Assembly: GCA_037893225.1 (NCBI GenBank)
Contig: JAZGUH010000022.1
Span: forward strand, 3,038,001 to 3,102,000
DNA length: 64,000 bases
Direction of reading: 5' to 3'
Source: Hippasteria phrygiana
Lineage: Eukaryota > Echinodermata > Asteroidea > Valvatida > Goniasteridae
In this document: one piece after another, positions 11,360 to 21,840 of the stretch
Numbering within the stretch: the stretch's first letter is position 1
Layout of the letters: every line of letters begins with the position of its first letter
Made by a program: the position numbers and the translations under genes
Notes under the pieces: generated by a model
Database searches by the model: none
What the model saw: only the letters and a program-made list of their open reading frames with translations
What the model was told of the DNA's origin: nothing

Positions 11360-12481
11360 CCTTTTCAGACTTTTTGCCCATAGCATTTGTGCACGTTTTC
11401 TTTCTTACCGGCACTTTGGCTACTTTGGTGCACCCGATTGCCTTTAAACTTGGCAGACACTTAGACAAACTGCTCAGAATGTGTCCCGAACTTTTTGGTC
11501 ATGATGACGTCATCACGTGATTTTTTATGAATTTTTGAAATTTGAAAATCGTAACATTCTTTTCAATATATCTAGCGAACAAAACAAGATATTTTCAAAA
11601 TTCTTTTTGTTATAGCTTTGGTATGTCTCAAAGATATGCCCTAAAAGAAATAAAATGTGTGACGTCATGATGACATCATCAAAAATGTGCTTTTTAAAAA
11701 CACATATAAGGATAGGTCCGATCGTCATGAAAATTGGTGGGTAGGTAGATACTAGCTCTAGGATGCAAAATCCAAAATGACGTCATGATGACGTCATCAC
11801 GTCATTTTGTATGAATTTTTGAAATTTTGAAAATCGTAACATTCTTTTCAATATATCTGGCAAACAAAACAAGATATTTTCAAAATTCTTTTTGTTATAG
11901 CTTTGGTAGGTCTCAAAGATATGCCCTAAAAAGGAAAAAAATGTGTGACGTCATGATGACATCATCAAAAATGTGCTTTTTTAAAACACATATAAGGATA
12001 GGTCCGATCGTCATGAAAATTGGTGGGTAGGTAGATACTGGTACTAGGATGCAAAATCCAAAGTGACGTCATGATGACGTCATCACGTGATTTGTTATGA
12101 ATTTTTGAAATTTTGAAATCGTAACATTCTTTTAAATATATCTCGCAAACAAAACAAGATAGTTTCAAAATTCTTTTTGTTATAGCTTTGGTAGGTCTCA
12201 AAGATATGCCCTAAAAGGGAAAAAAATGTGTGACGTCATGATGACGTCATCCAAAATGTGCTTTTTTAAAACACATATAAGGATAGGTCCGATCGTCATG
12301 AAAAGTAGTGGGTAGGTAGATACTGTCACTAGCATGCAAAATCTGAAATGATGTCATGATGACGTCATCGTCAATTTTTTTATGATTTTTGAAATTTTTG
12401 AAATTTCATTTTCATCACAATTTAACACAAAAAAACAAAACAGCCCTGTGTTTGTCCACAAACACTGTACCAGATGTCTAG
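11262..12481 (+). mobile_element. solitary non-autonomous Helitron
   Basis: The 3' end has the canonical Helitron layout: an 18-nt hairpin GTGTTTGTCCACAAACAC (12,448-12,465), a 12-nt spacer and CTAG (12,478-12,481), followed by T. The likely 5' end begins TCTGATTTTTGTG, preceded by A, so the element sits between A and T as Helitrons do. Just inside the 5' end are a 26-nt palindrome (11,275-11,300) and a poly-T tract of about 60 nt. The interior has several blocks with paired TGACGTCA palindromes. It matches, in reverse orientation, the units of the array at 49,866-64,000. No Rep or helicase is encoded. It interrupts a Harbinger-like MITE and so is younger than it. Confidence 0.8.
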
Positions 12482-12727
12482 TTTCAATTTGCATTGCATG
12501 CTCTCGCTCTCACGTCGCTCTTCAAGCAATGCACATTCTCCAGGTTACCATTCGCATATAGTGTGAATGCGGCTACAAATTACCTGGGTGCGCGCTGAAG
12601 TGGGTAAGCAGAATTGCGGGGTTAATTTTGTAGTGTGAAACCAATTCTCCGGGTTAGTTTCTACCCGGATAATGACAACTACCCGGGTTATAAATTACCC
12701 GGGTAAGTTCAAAGTAGTGTGAAACCC

Positions 12728-13578
12728 ACATATGTGTTACGTGTGGGACAATCAGTAGCCCGCTTAAAACAAATAAGACTGCAGTGTTTCTAATTCTAAT
12801 GTTGGGCATCATTTATGTGTTATTAGTCCTTGGGATGATTATGTAGAATAGAAATGCTGCGTTCCGTTCCGTATGGGATTGCAAGGGGAAATTTCACGTG
12901 TCACTGATTGTATAAAGAGATTGTAAAAAATTCTTTTTCAGAACCCAATGTGTGGACAGCTATGCAGAGAAAATGACGGATAGCACGCTTTAAAGTCCTT
13001 GTAAACAAACTGTCTGCTGGATTTTATTAGTTGGATCTGCATACCTAGTGTTGACATAAAATAATAAATTCTCAGTTAAAGTGCAAATGGAAACAAAAAA
13101 ACAGACATTCTTATTCAGAATGCAATGCATGAATCTCATTATACTTTAAAGTATAATGACATTGGTGAATTTTTTTATTTTTTTGAATAAACGGCGATTA
13201 ACTTCTCAGTTTCAAATGAAAACACGTGTCTGATAAAAAAAAGAAGCATGTTGGGAACACAATTGAAATGGAATCAATAAGAAACTTGCGTTAAATGCCA
13301 CCATCTGTCGGAAATCTATCAGCTGTTTGTCATTATTGCCTAACCAAGCAATTTGTATATGTTGCCATCAATGGGTTTATCTCTTGTTTCAAGGAACGCC
13401 GAACGACATTTCAGTTGCAGCTTGTTTGCATTGTATGGGAATATCGAAGGCCAAGACGGGTACAATCAGCCTAGACAGAATTTAAAGAAAGAGAGCACCA
13501 CGCCAACATTTTGTTTTGACTGCGTTGCCCAGTAAAAATTACAGTATTTTAGATGTCTTAAATTCCCTTAAAGATACA
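12728..13578. other. unannotated stretch
   Basis: No gene recognised. A small palindrome ATACTTTAAAGTATAA lies near 13,140. Confidence 0.4.
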
Positions 13579-13586
13579 CTGTCCAT

Positions 13587-14026
13587 TAGGCTTGGGCGAA
13601 TCCAGCAATTCCGTCTGGGAATCGCGATTCCACTCGGAATCGATCCTGAACAAAAGCACACCAAAAACAAAAACAAATATAAGAACCCCAATTTTAACAA
13701 TGTTATTATGAGGAGTAACGTTAATGTTAAGCGCAAGATCAAAATCAGACCTCACCTTTGCGGCGCTGCCAGGAAAAAACAGCTGAAAATAGTAATCAAG
13801 GAACACTGAAAAGCTAGCATTTTCCATCGAAATGGTCACCAAATATGTCCTTTCTTCTTTCCTGGTTCCATAATTTTTTTATGAACGATAAACATTTTAT
13901 ATGGCAGCGTAAATAATCATATTGGAACACCTCAAAATCTATTCCTCAAAAAGAGTGGAATCGTGATTCCGATTCCGAATTTGGAATCGATTCTTCTCGA
14001 TTCCGGTATGGAATCGCCCAAGCCTA
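13587..14026. mobile_element. hAT-like MITE with intact target duplication
   Basis: A 440-bp element with termini TAGGCTTGGGCGAATCC and GGAATCGCCCAAGCCTA, flanked by identical 8-bp duplications CTGTCCAT (13,579-13,586 and 14,027-14,034). Eight-base duplications and YAGG...GGGC ends are the hAT signature. Subterminal GGAATCG/CGATTCC motifs recur at both ends. There is no transposase; the open frames inside (up to 97 codons) are not recognised. Confidence 0.85.
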
Positions 14027-14034
14027 CTGTCCAT

Positions 14035-14372
14035 GCTGTTTTTGAGAGTCACCTCAAATTTTAATTCAAAATTGCTTCTTTTTTTGTAGCAAATAGTAAT
14101 TCACTTTTGAATGAGACTGAAAGAAAAAACAATTTCAGTTTGAACTTCTTTACAAATGTCAAATTATGTGCAGCCCGATAAGAATTCAGTGTCCGCGGGG
14201 CATATGTTTTTTGTGCATTACATGTGTGAAAGCAACCAAGGGAAAAACAAAATGTCTTCTAATTTTCATCATCCCCGATGATTACAAAATCCATCATTTC
14301 ACCAATTTGAAAATTTGTTTAAACAAAAACAATCCAATGTATTGAAGCACATGGATGGTACAGTGTATATCT
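14035..14372. other. unannotated stretch
   Basis: No gene or repeat recognised between the hAT-like element and the next MITE. Confidence 0.4.
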
Positions 14373-14660
14373 TTAACCCCATGAGTACGGTATTTTACGG
14401 GAGACGTCGGGGTGCCGCGGCGGCTCTGGCAGCCAAGTGAACCACTACAATGTGTTTGTGCAGTCAAGCGTAACATATACACAATAATCCAACAATGGAT
14501 TAAAACTGCACAAACAGTGGCCAATGGCGTCATCCGGCCTGGTGGCACTGTTTAATCCAACAATGGATTGAAACTGCACGAACAGCGGCCAATGGCGTCA
14601 TCCGGCCTGTTGGCACGTTTTTTTTGCGCCATAGGGCGTCATCCGTACGCAAGGGGTTAA
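14373..14660. mobile_element. piggyBac-like MITE, complete copy
   Basis: A 288-bp element with TTAA at each end and inverted termini CCCCATGAGTACGG and CCGTACGCAAGGGG. An internal block of about 68 bp (start AATCCAACAATGG, end CATCCGGCCTG) is duplicated in tandem at 14,486 and 14,554. This is the clearest full-length member of the family and pairs as a subfamily with the truncated copy at 18,227. Confidence 0.8.
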
Positions 14661-15720
14661 GCACTACTGTACACATTACAGGACTTGTAATAGCCACATG
14701 ATCATTGGACCACAACCCGTAAGGCATCGGTCTGGTGAACTCTATGCCCTATTTAGTCTGATGGTTTAGTTTCATGGTTCTTTTAAACATACATGTACAT
14801 GCAGCTAATCAGGTGATTCACAATACACAGTGTGCCATCAAGTCATTACATCAGTGAGGTCATTTTCCAACTTTAGTAGTCGACAACTTTCCGATACTGA
14901 AAAATGGATGACACCATTTATCTGGGGTTATTTCTCGGGATATTTACAGTCAAACAGTATTTGAAAATCATTTTAGAACCTTGTAAGTTAATGTTAGCCT
15001 TTCCAAAAAAAAATTCCAGTAATTTCAAGAGTCTCGAGTGTCCTCCAGACCCAAAACTCTGCATTCTGTCCATTTCATTGTTTGGGCAAAATGTTTTCAT
15101 AGAAGTCTGTTACCCACCAGCCTAATCCTATAAAATAGCTTACATGTTGATGTACATGTAGTGAATTTCTTGTGCTACGAACAGTTGGTCAAGTGAATGC
15201 TTTTTAATGAAGTTAATTTAACCTTCGAATCATTAGGCTTTCACAGGGTTTAAGGAGTTTGTCAAAAATATCAATTTGGAATGTAATTTTTCTTCATGGA
15301 TGTTTTCCAGGAAAGTGAGGAAAGGATTATAATGCAAGTATTAACCCTCCCTGACGTTCTAACAGATTGCGTCCTAAGCATTCATTTGGGGGTAATGTAC
15401 AATGTACCTTGTATACTACAAACTACTAAATACAACATTTATTTGTATGCAGTACACAATACTGAATAATACTACTGAACAATACTACTAATGTGCCAGA
15501 GTAGTAAGAGTACTACAGTTTACTACTAGTAGTATTTTGTAGCTTTAGGTGAGGTTAGGGTTAATAAAGTTAAGGCCACAATTATTAGCTCTCCCCCTCA
15601 AAAAAAGTGAACAAAATCATTTTCAATGAATTTGTTCTGGAACCTTCTAGAAGATCCCAAGAAATTCCCCAAAAATCTCAATAAGGCCTCTTTCAATGAA
15701 GAATATTTCTGGGTTTATGA
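14661..15720. other. unannotated stretch
   Basis: No gene seen. TACTACT-rich simple sequence lies at about 15,415-15,540. Confidence 0.4.
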
Positions 15721-16195
15721 CTTTTGACTAGCGCCCACCCGAACAAAGATACTGACAATTTGGGAGACCGCCAACATAGGGTAAGATAGCTCAGTTGCTA
15801 GAGCGCCGGTACGGTAACCCGGAGGTCGCAGGTTCGAATCCCGCTCCTGCCAGTTTCTTTGTTCACTTTGAAAATGTATTCAAATTTACCTAGTCAGTTT
15901 CCCTTGTGGATTTTTTGACGAATTATAAGTTTCAAAAGTCGTATCCTCATTGAGTGATCCCCACAATGTCGCTTCCCAGGTTGTATCGTAATATTGGGTG
16001 TGATCCCTGGCTATATGGCATTCTGGGTTTATGACTTCTGACTAGCGCCCACCCGAACAAAGATACTGACAATTTGGAAGACCGCCAACATAGGGCAAAA
16101 TAGCTCACTTGGTAGAGTGCCGGTACTGTAACCCGGGGGTCGCAAGTTCGAATTCCGCTCCTGCCAGTTTCTTTGTTCCCTTTGAAAAAGAATAT
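15721..16195 (+). mobile_element. two tRNA-related SINE units in tandem
   Basis: Each unit carries a tRNA-like module with strong polymerase III boxes: A box TAGCTCAGTTGCTAGAGC (first unit, about 15,788) and B box GGTTCGAATCC in the first, slightly altered (AGTTCGAATTCC) in the second. The first module folds approximately as a tRNA, but it has a mismatch in the T stem, C in place of the invariant U33, and a loop that would read GGT. I therefore judge it a pseudo-tRNA in a SINE and not a working gene. The same leader (GACTAGCGCCCACCCGAACA, GACAATTTGG) precedes both modules, and the tail CAGTTTCTTTGTTC follows both. Confidence 0.8.
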
Positions 16196-17568
16196 TTCTA
16201 CATAGAAGGAATTCATGATCAAGTGCACTTCTCAGAATCATTGTGCGAGTTTCGTTGAAATTAAAATGTCAGAAAGTGACAACTCCTGGGAACAACACGG
16301 CTTCAATGAAGAACTATATTCAGATGAATCTGACTCTAGTTCTGGCAGCAGTTTGGTGGTTATTTCATGGTAATACTAGCCATGGTCATCCGCTAGGCTT
16401 GCAATGGACAATAAGGGCGACCCAAATCATCTTCTCAATACATATTCTTTTGCAGAATTCCACATGCAACCTCCAATTATTATACATGATGTTGACATTT
16501 TTGTTAATTTGTATAGAAAGAAAAAAGAATTGTCGGAAAAACAGAACGATGTATCGTGTTTCAACATTTCCTTCCTCCATGGTTTCAATGAATGTACATG
16601 TACGTCCCGTACGCACGTGGGCCAGCCCCATGCATATCGCATGCATACTCGCCGATATTGTTTTCCTGTGTGCACTGCGCTGTAGCCATGCCAGGTACCA
16701 GTTTTCTTGCTTTCTCCGGTATGACGTCAGACATTTCTCATTTCTCAACAGCGTCACCAGCGGTAAATTTGTAGACAGTTTTCATAAACTCAAAAGAAAA
16801 TTTTAATAATTTCTCGCAAAATAGCACATTGAGATGCAAAAAACAACAACATGATTTTGTAATGAATAAGTAATTTATTGTATATTGAACACAATAAAGT
16901 TTAATTCCAACACTTTTCCAAACCGTTGGAGTTGATCTTCTAAAACATTCCGTCTTTGGGACCATTTTTTACCATAATAGTTATAAGTCCAATCTTCCAG
17001 CGTGGCGCCAAGGTTGAAGGCAGTCATGTATTTGAAGTGAGGTATTTGAATGGCGTTTCCTCTGATTGCTTAATTAATCACATTGCCGTGTGTGATATAG
17101 CGGGACAGTTTCTGGCCCGTTAAATTGATAACCCCTTTTGTATATTTATTAACCAAGGACTTTGTGTAGGTAAACGCACTTCAAAGTCCTCCATTGATCA
17201 GATTTTTTGATAGATGAGTGTAGGCCTCCGCCATTCTCGATACAAGATACATGTACCAAATGCCAAGATGCTGACATACGTCGGCATCGGTTACTGTCGT
17301 GCCCGCAATATTTTCGCGGTGGCCTCATTCTGCGTTTTTTTGGGTCGTGAATAATGAATCCCATGTCCTCCAGAAGGCCGTTTGAGAGGCCGCCGTCTCG
17401 TAGAACCAAACAGATGCCGCACGAGAGCAAACGTGGCTGTTCGTGTCATCCCAATTAGCTCAGAAATACCGTGCAGTCAGACAAATTGTGCAGTGGAGAA
17501 TGACGGCCACGTATACAGGATGTATGCATGTGTGCTTGGGAACAGATGTTAACTGGCTGCACCATAAA
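16196..17568. other. unannotated stretch
   Basis: No accepted gene. A short acidic, serine-rich open frame at 16,266-16,369 is treated as a weak observation only. Confidence 0.4.
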
Positions 17569-18016
17569 TGTGACCCACTCTGCAAAAAGGGCCATTTTGT
17601 TGCAAAATTTGAAAATAGTGTTTTATTTTTAGCTGTAAAGGCCGTTTTATAAGCTTTCATATGGTATTATGTCTGAGGCCTGTAGCATTTTGCATTTGCG
17701 AGATATTTGGAAATTTGCATGTTTGTTTTCAGGAATTTCTTGAAATGACTTAAGGAGAAACAAGCCATTTTAAAAACAAAAAACATAGCAATTGATGGAA
17801 GCACTCGACACACACACAAATCTTTTTCCAACTTTATTCACTGAAATCAAAGATTTTGGTTATGAACTAGCATAATATAGGTATCAAAGATGCAAAACAA
17901 ATCCCTCCCTTAAAAATCACTTGTTTGAAGAATTGTTCACCCTCTTCACATAGAACGGCCCTTTACGCATAAAAGCATACAGTGACTTAAGTGCCCTTTT
18001 TGCAGAGCAGGTCACA
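17569..18016. mobile_element. TGTGACC-ended MITE, copy 1
   Basis: Inverted ends TGTGACCCACTCTGCAAAAA (left) and TTTTTGCAGAGCAGGTCACA (right) bound 448 bp. It aligns with copies at 23,974 and 46,650. This copy has the most diverged interior. I could not identify a target duplication. Confidence 0.75.
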
Positions 18017-18226
18017 AATGGCTTTTGAATTGCATAGTTAGCAAATAACTAAACAGAACAGAATTAGACTCTTTCAGTTTAAGTCAAAATATTTTTTTCA
18101 CCAGACACAATTTGATGTAATCCAGGAGCACCAACAATATTCTGAGATTGTCCTCACAGAGTGAACTTGGAAATGTTTGGGTATTATTTTAAGATTTTTC
18201 CCAGTGAAAAAAGAAAGCAGTTACTC

Positions 18227-18415
18227 TTAACCCCTTGAGCACGGTATTTTACGGGAGACGTCGGGGTGTCGCGGCGGTTCTGGCAGCCAAATCGAACCGC
18301 TACAATGTGTTTGTGCAGTCAAGCATGACATACACAATAATCCAACAATGGATTGAAACTGCACAAACAGCGGACAGTGGCGTCATCCGGCCTGGTGACA
18401 CTGTTTTTTTTGCGC
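18227..18415. mobile_element. piggyBac-like MITE, 3'-truncated
   Basis: It starts TTAACCCCTTGAGCACGG and follows the 14,373 copy closely (GGGAGACGTCGGGGTG, ACAATGGATTGAAACTGCAC) without the 68-bp duplication. It breaks off after TTTTTTTTGCGCC, losing the right terminus. Confidence 0.75.
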
Positions 18416-18600
18416 CCCAGTCCTGCAAACACTCCCCAATTCCTCCCAAAGCTGTGAAACAAATCCATATGATTATACATGCATAGGTGAAGATGTTTGA
18501 AACCTGGGCACTCCCAACCTTGGCCAAGTTTCAATCTCTGTTTATTGTGATAGGGAAGATTTTACGAAGTCTTTGTTTTGTTGATAAATAATGAGATCAA

Positions 18601-19459
18601 TTAAAGGTACACACCGGCCTCTTGGGCGATTTTAGGCGCTAAATTAGATTTCACCATGACTGGAAGGTTTTTTAATTAGAATATAAAGGTCCAAGCGCGA
18701 CAACTTAAAATGTTCCTGTTTTCATGTAATTTTTTTTTAAACGTTAGTCACGTGACTTTCTTGCACAAAATTTTGGTTCACGAAACTCACGTGATCATTA
18801 GGGCTAGTTTTACTTCCAGCCGTAAAACCTTTCAATAACTGAACCAAATTCCAGTTTAATTCAACCATAATAATCATGACTATTTTTCCAAACTGTACCT
18901 ATTGTTTAATTGTTGATTATACTTCAATTTGGCGAAATGTTTGCGAAAGTCGTAACACTTTTCCCAAAGACCGGGCGACGGACCCATGTTTCACAAGACA
19001 CGGCCAGTGCGGCATAGTACCCGCGGCCGGCGGGGCGAGGACCCAGCCCATTTGCCGCATAAATCTATCAACGCTGCACTCTACTGCACTGTACATATCG
19101 GTACGGCGATCAGTACAGTACTGGCGCCGTCTGTGTACTACTGGTCGGCGGCTTGCGTCGATGCGTTGCAGAGCTGGTCAGCACTGCAGGCATGGGACCC
19201 CGTTGAAGGCATGATCCCCGTCGTTGACACATTATTGCAGTTTTACTCCTAAATCTGTGAAACAGCGAAATGTCTACTACTCCAGTGGACGGTTGTTGTG
19301 GCTGGAAAAGCGTATACGTTAACCTTTGACCTATTTCGGTTTTGTTTACCATTTCTCGTTAACGAAAAGACATTTTGGTAAATTGTTTTCACAACAACCT
19401 CTTAAATAGTATAATCCATGATTCTGAATTGATTATTTGAGGCCGGTGTGTACCTTTAA
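18601..19459. mobile_element. TTAA-flanked transposon with 21-bp perfect TIRs
   Basis: The left end TTAAAGGTACACACCGGCCT and the right end AGGCCGGTGTGTACCTTTAA are perfect inverted repeats (21 bp with the next base pair). A TTAA target is shared by the piggyBac and Kolobok superfamilies and I cannot choose between them. The interior is relatively GC-rich at 18,960-19,210 and has open frames up to 112 codons, none with transposase motifs that I recognise. Confidence 0.75.
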
Positions 19460-19464
19460 CCCCG

Positions 19465-20735
19465 TGTCTCTAAGGGCGGCAAAAAGTGGCCAAAATTAAC
19501 AAAATTCTTAAAGAAAAATTAAAAACGAATGAAAGACAAACCAACAATCTAAGGACAAAGTAGCAATTAACCCTAACCCTGCTGAATCCAACAGGATCCA
19601 ACAATTTGATATTTCCATCGGACCCTGTTGGATTGAGCAGCTGACTCATAGTGTAACAATCCTGTTGGATTCAGCAGGCAACAGAAAAATAAGACACAGT
19701 TGTATTATGTTAGATTTAGCAGGCAAGTCATTTTGTATTTTTAGTTACCCAACAACTTGGCATGTTGGACTGTGTTGGACAGCGTTGGATTGAGCAGGAA
19801 ACTCATATGAGTCACAGTTGGACTCAGTTGGATTTAGCAGGGTAGTCCTGGTAAACCAAATGACGACAAAACACTATCAAAGATGGACGTCGCTACTCGC
19901 CACACACAGACGAGGGAACATTTGTAAAGAACGAAGGACATGGAATTAACAAAGATTAAACAAAGAAAGATGACTGCGAAGACAAACCAATGATCAAAGG
20001 ACATCACAGCAGCAGTCATAGAACAAAGACTAACAAATAAAGACAAGAAAGTATCGAAAGACAAAAACAACAGGAACGAGGAACTAATTTGTAAAACAAC
20101 GGGCATATTAGAAATCAAAGAACGAACTGGCCCAAAACATAGTGTACATTGTACATGTACTGTATTACGTTCGAGGACAAGAGGAGAAAGAAAATACAAA
20201 GGAATCTTTCTTGTCCTCGGGAGTCGGTCTTTTGTTAAAATCGGTCCTCGGACGTAAAAATACATGCTTAGTCTATGGGAGTTGTTTTTTTAAAGTAAAG
20301 GAATAATAGGAAACACAAAGCATTGTCCTCAGTAGTACAGGAAAACATGACTTTGTGCACACGCGCCACACAAAGGACATACATGTACATGCGCAACAAA
20401 CAGAGGAACGTTACTTTCTTGTCTTTGTTTGTTGGTCTTTCTTGTATGATTGATGCTGTGTCCTTTGTTGCTGCTGTGATGCCCTTTGATTATTGGTTTG
20501 TCTTTCGTTTGTTTTCGTATTGATCTTTCTTTGTTTATATCCATGTCCTTCATTCTTTACAAATTTTCCCTCGTCTGTGTGTGGTTTTGTCCATCTTTGA
20601 TAGTGTTTTGTCATCGTTTGTTCGTATTTGTCCATTAATTGTTCATTGATTGTTAATTTGTCTTTCGTTCGTTTTGTGTGTGTTTTTTTCTCTTTTAGAA
20701 TGTTGTTAATTATTGCCCTTTTGATTGCACATATG
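19465..20735. mobile_element. foldback element with long inverted arms
   Basis: The left arm (about 19,486-19,575 plus 19,844-20,080) and right arm (about 20,405-20,735) are inverted copies. For example, ACAAAACACTATCAAAGATG at 19,866 has its complement at 20,590-20,610, and CAGACGAGGG and GGCATCACAGCAGC-type phrases also match. The arms are purine-rich on one strand (repeated GACAAAC/AAAGACAA). Both arms are open in some frames, but only through low-complexity sequence. The right end runs into another MITE copy. The superfamily is unknown. Confidence 0.65.
19576..19843. mobile_element. small MITE nested in the foldback arm
   Basis: Ends ACCCTGCTGAATCCAAC and GTTGGATTTAGCAGGGT are inverted repeats bounding 268 bp. 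The terminal motif (CTGTTGGATTCAGCAG and variants) recurs inside several times. It splits the left arm of the foldback element, so it inserted later. Flanks are compatible with a TA target but this is not certain. Confidence 0.7.
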
Positions 20736-21034
20736 CCTCCGGCTGTTCTTGATGGGGTGCTGGTATGCCAGCGGGGCTGTGCAGGCAAGCGTCAATGCAA
20801 AAATACGCACCACACTGAATGGAGTCGTCCAATTCATCGCACTTAAAGCCCCCGTTCCTATGAATACAAGCTTGTTTGAAAAAGCTTCATCTATTTATTA
20901 CACTCCTATTCAAGAACAATATACGTGTGCTTGAAACATGAATGGATTGAGTACACACAGGAATGCGCCTATAGACATCAACTGGCCAGGTGGCCTCTTT
21001 CAAACCACGGCTATGGCCATATTCAAGAGGTTAT
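20735..21034. mobile_element. piggyBac-like MITE family, long subfamily
   Basis: It closely matches 37,011-37,326: CCGGCTGTT, GGGGCTG, AATACGCACCACACTGAAT, AAGCTTCATCTATT, GAAACATGAATGGATTGAG and GGCCAGGTGG. The TTAA ends are degraded (the right end reads AAGAGGTTAT). Confidence 0.65.
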
Positions 21035-21500
21035 GAATGATATCACGTGACGTTCCTCTTGAAAAGCTTTTCAAGGAATCAGAAAATTGAAGAGGTATAG
21101 CTAAAGGAGGCCTTTATTCACCAAAGACTGCAGTGATTCTCACCAATCAATGAGAGCATTACAAGATTGACAGGTGAAGTGGAATTTGATGACAGGGGTT
21201 TTTCTAAACCAGTGTCTGCCGGTGCTGTGTGTTATTGTTCAGATTCCGGATATTGTCAAGATAGGTGATGCTCCTACATGTAGGATTAATGATTGTCGTA
21301 GGTTGTAACCTAAACCGGCAAAGTTTGGCTGTATTGATGGGGGCAGACTGACGAGCAATTGGCCTGGAGCTGATTTAGTGTGTCGTTGACCCCGGAGAAT
21401 CTGTGCGAAAGAACATTGCTTTGCATTCATGTGATTTGTTGAACTTTCTCAAGTTAGACTTTTTTTTTTAGATTGAAGCTGTATCCTTTCTCTGACTGAA
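21035..21500. other. unannotated stretch
   Basis: No gene or repeat recognised. Confidence 0.4.
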
Positions 21501-21519
21501 CATTTCCAATTATTGGATT

Positions 21520-21840
21520 TCCCCCTACTGACATCCTGGAAATTAGGGAAAACCTGGAAAATGAGTTTCGCTTTTTCCAGTCGGGGGGAAAAGTCAGGGA
21601 GTTTGAGAAAAATGCCTCAAATCAGGGAAAAGTCAGGGAATTTGATTGGACCGAAAGAGAAAGTGGTCAGTCTGTTATATTTTGTCTCATGGCCAAACAG
21701 CGTATCCACTGGATGATTGGCTATGGTGGCTTTTACATATGGTGGATATACATATAGGTCGAAATAATTATCCTGGAATTTTGAAAATTCATCAGGGAAA
21801 AATCAGAGAATTTTGTTTTCATGAAATAGTGGGAACCCTG
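21520..21840 (-). mobile_element. hAT-like repeat (CAGGGTTCCCAC end)
   Basis: On the minus strand it begins CAGGGTTCCCAC and contains many TTCCCTGA phrases (plus-strand TCAGGGAAAAGTCAGGGAAT at 21,620-21,640). This style of CAGGG-ended repeat is common among animal hAT MITEs. The other end and the target duplication are not resolved. Confidence 0.4.

Larger units (their letters stand above)
10683..12727. mobile_element. Harbinger-like MITE split by a Helitron
   Basis: Left end GCCCGTTTCACACTA and right end TAGTGTGAAACCC form inverted termini. The left part (10,683-11,261) holds a tandem of the motif ATTCTCCGGGTTAGAA; the right part (12,482-12,727) holds more CTCCGGGTTA and TACCCGGGTTA motifs. 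The 1,220 bp between is an unrelated insertion. Without it the element would be about 0.8 kb, similar to the other Harbinger-like elements here. The target duplication is unclear, so the superfamily is inferred from the style of the ends. Confidence 0.6.

Noticed and set aside
15782..15852. Functional tRNA-Thr gene
   Set aside because: It has C at the U33 position, mismatches in the acceptor, anticodon and T stems, and is embedded in a repeated SINE. A pseudo-tRNA is more likely.
19834..20788. Frames of 143 and 125 codons on the minus strand
   Set aside because: They lie in the low-complexity arms of the foldback element; both arms give similar biased peptides with no domain.
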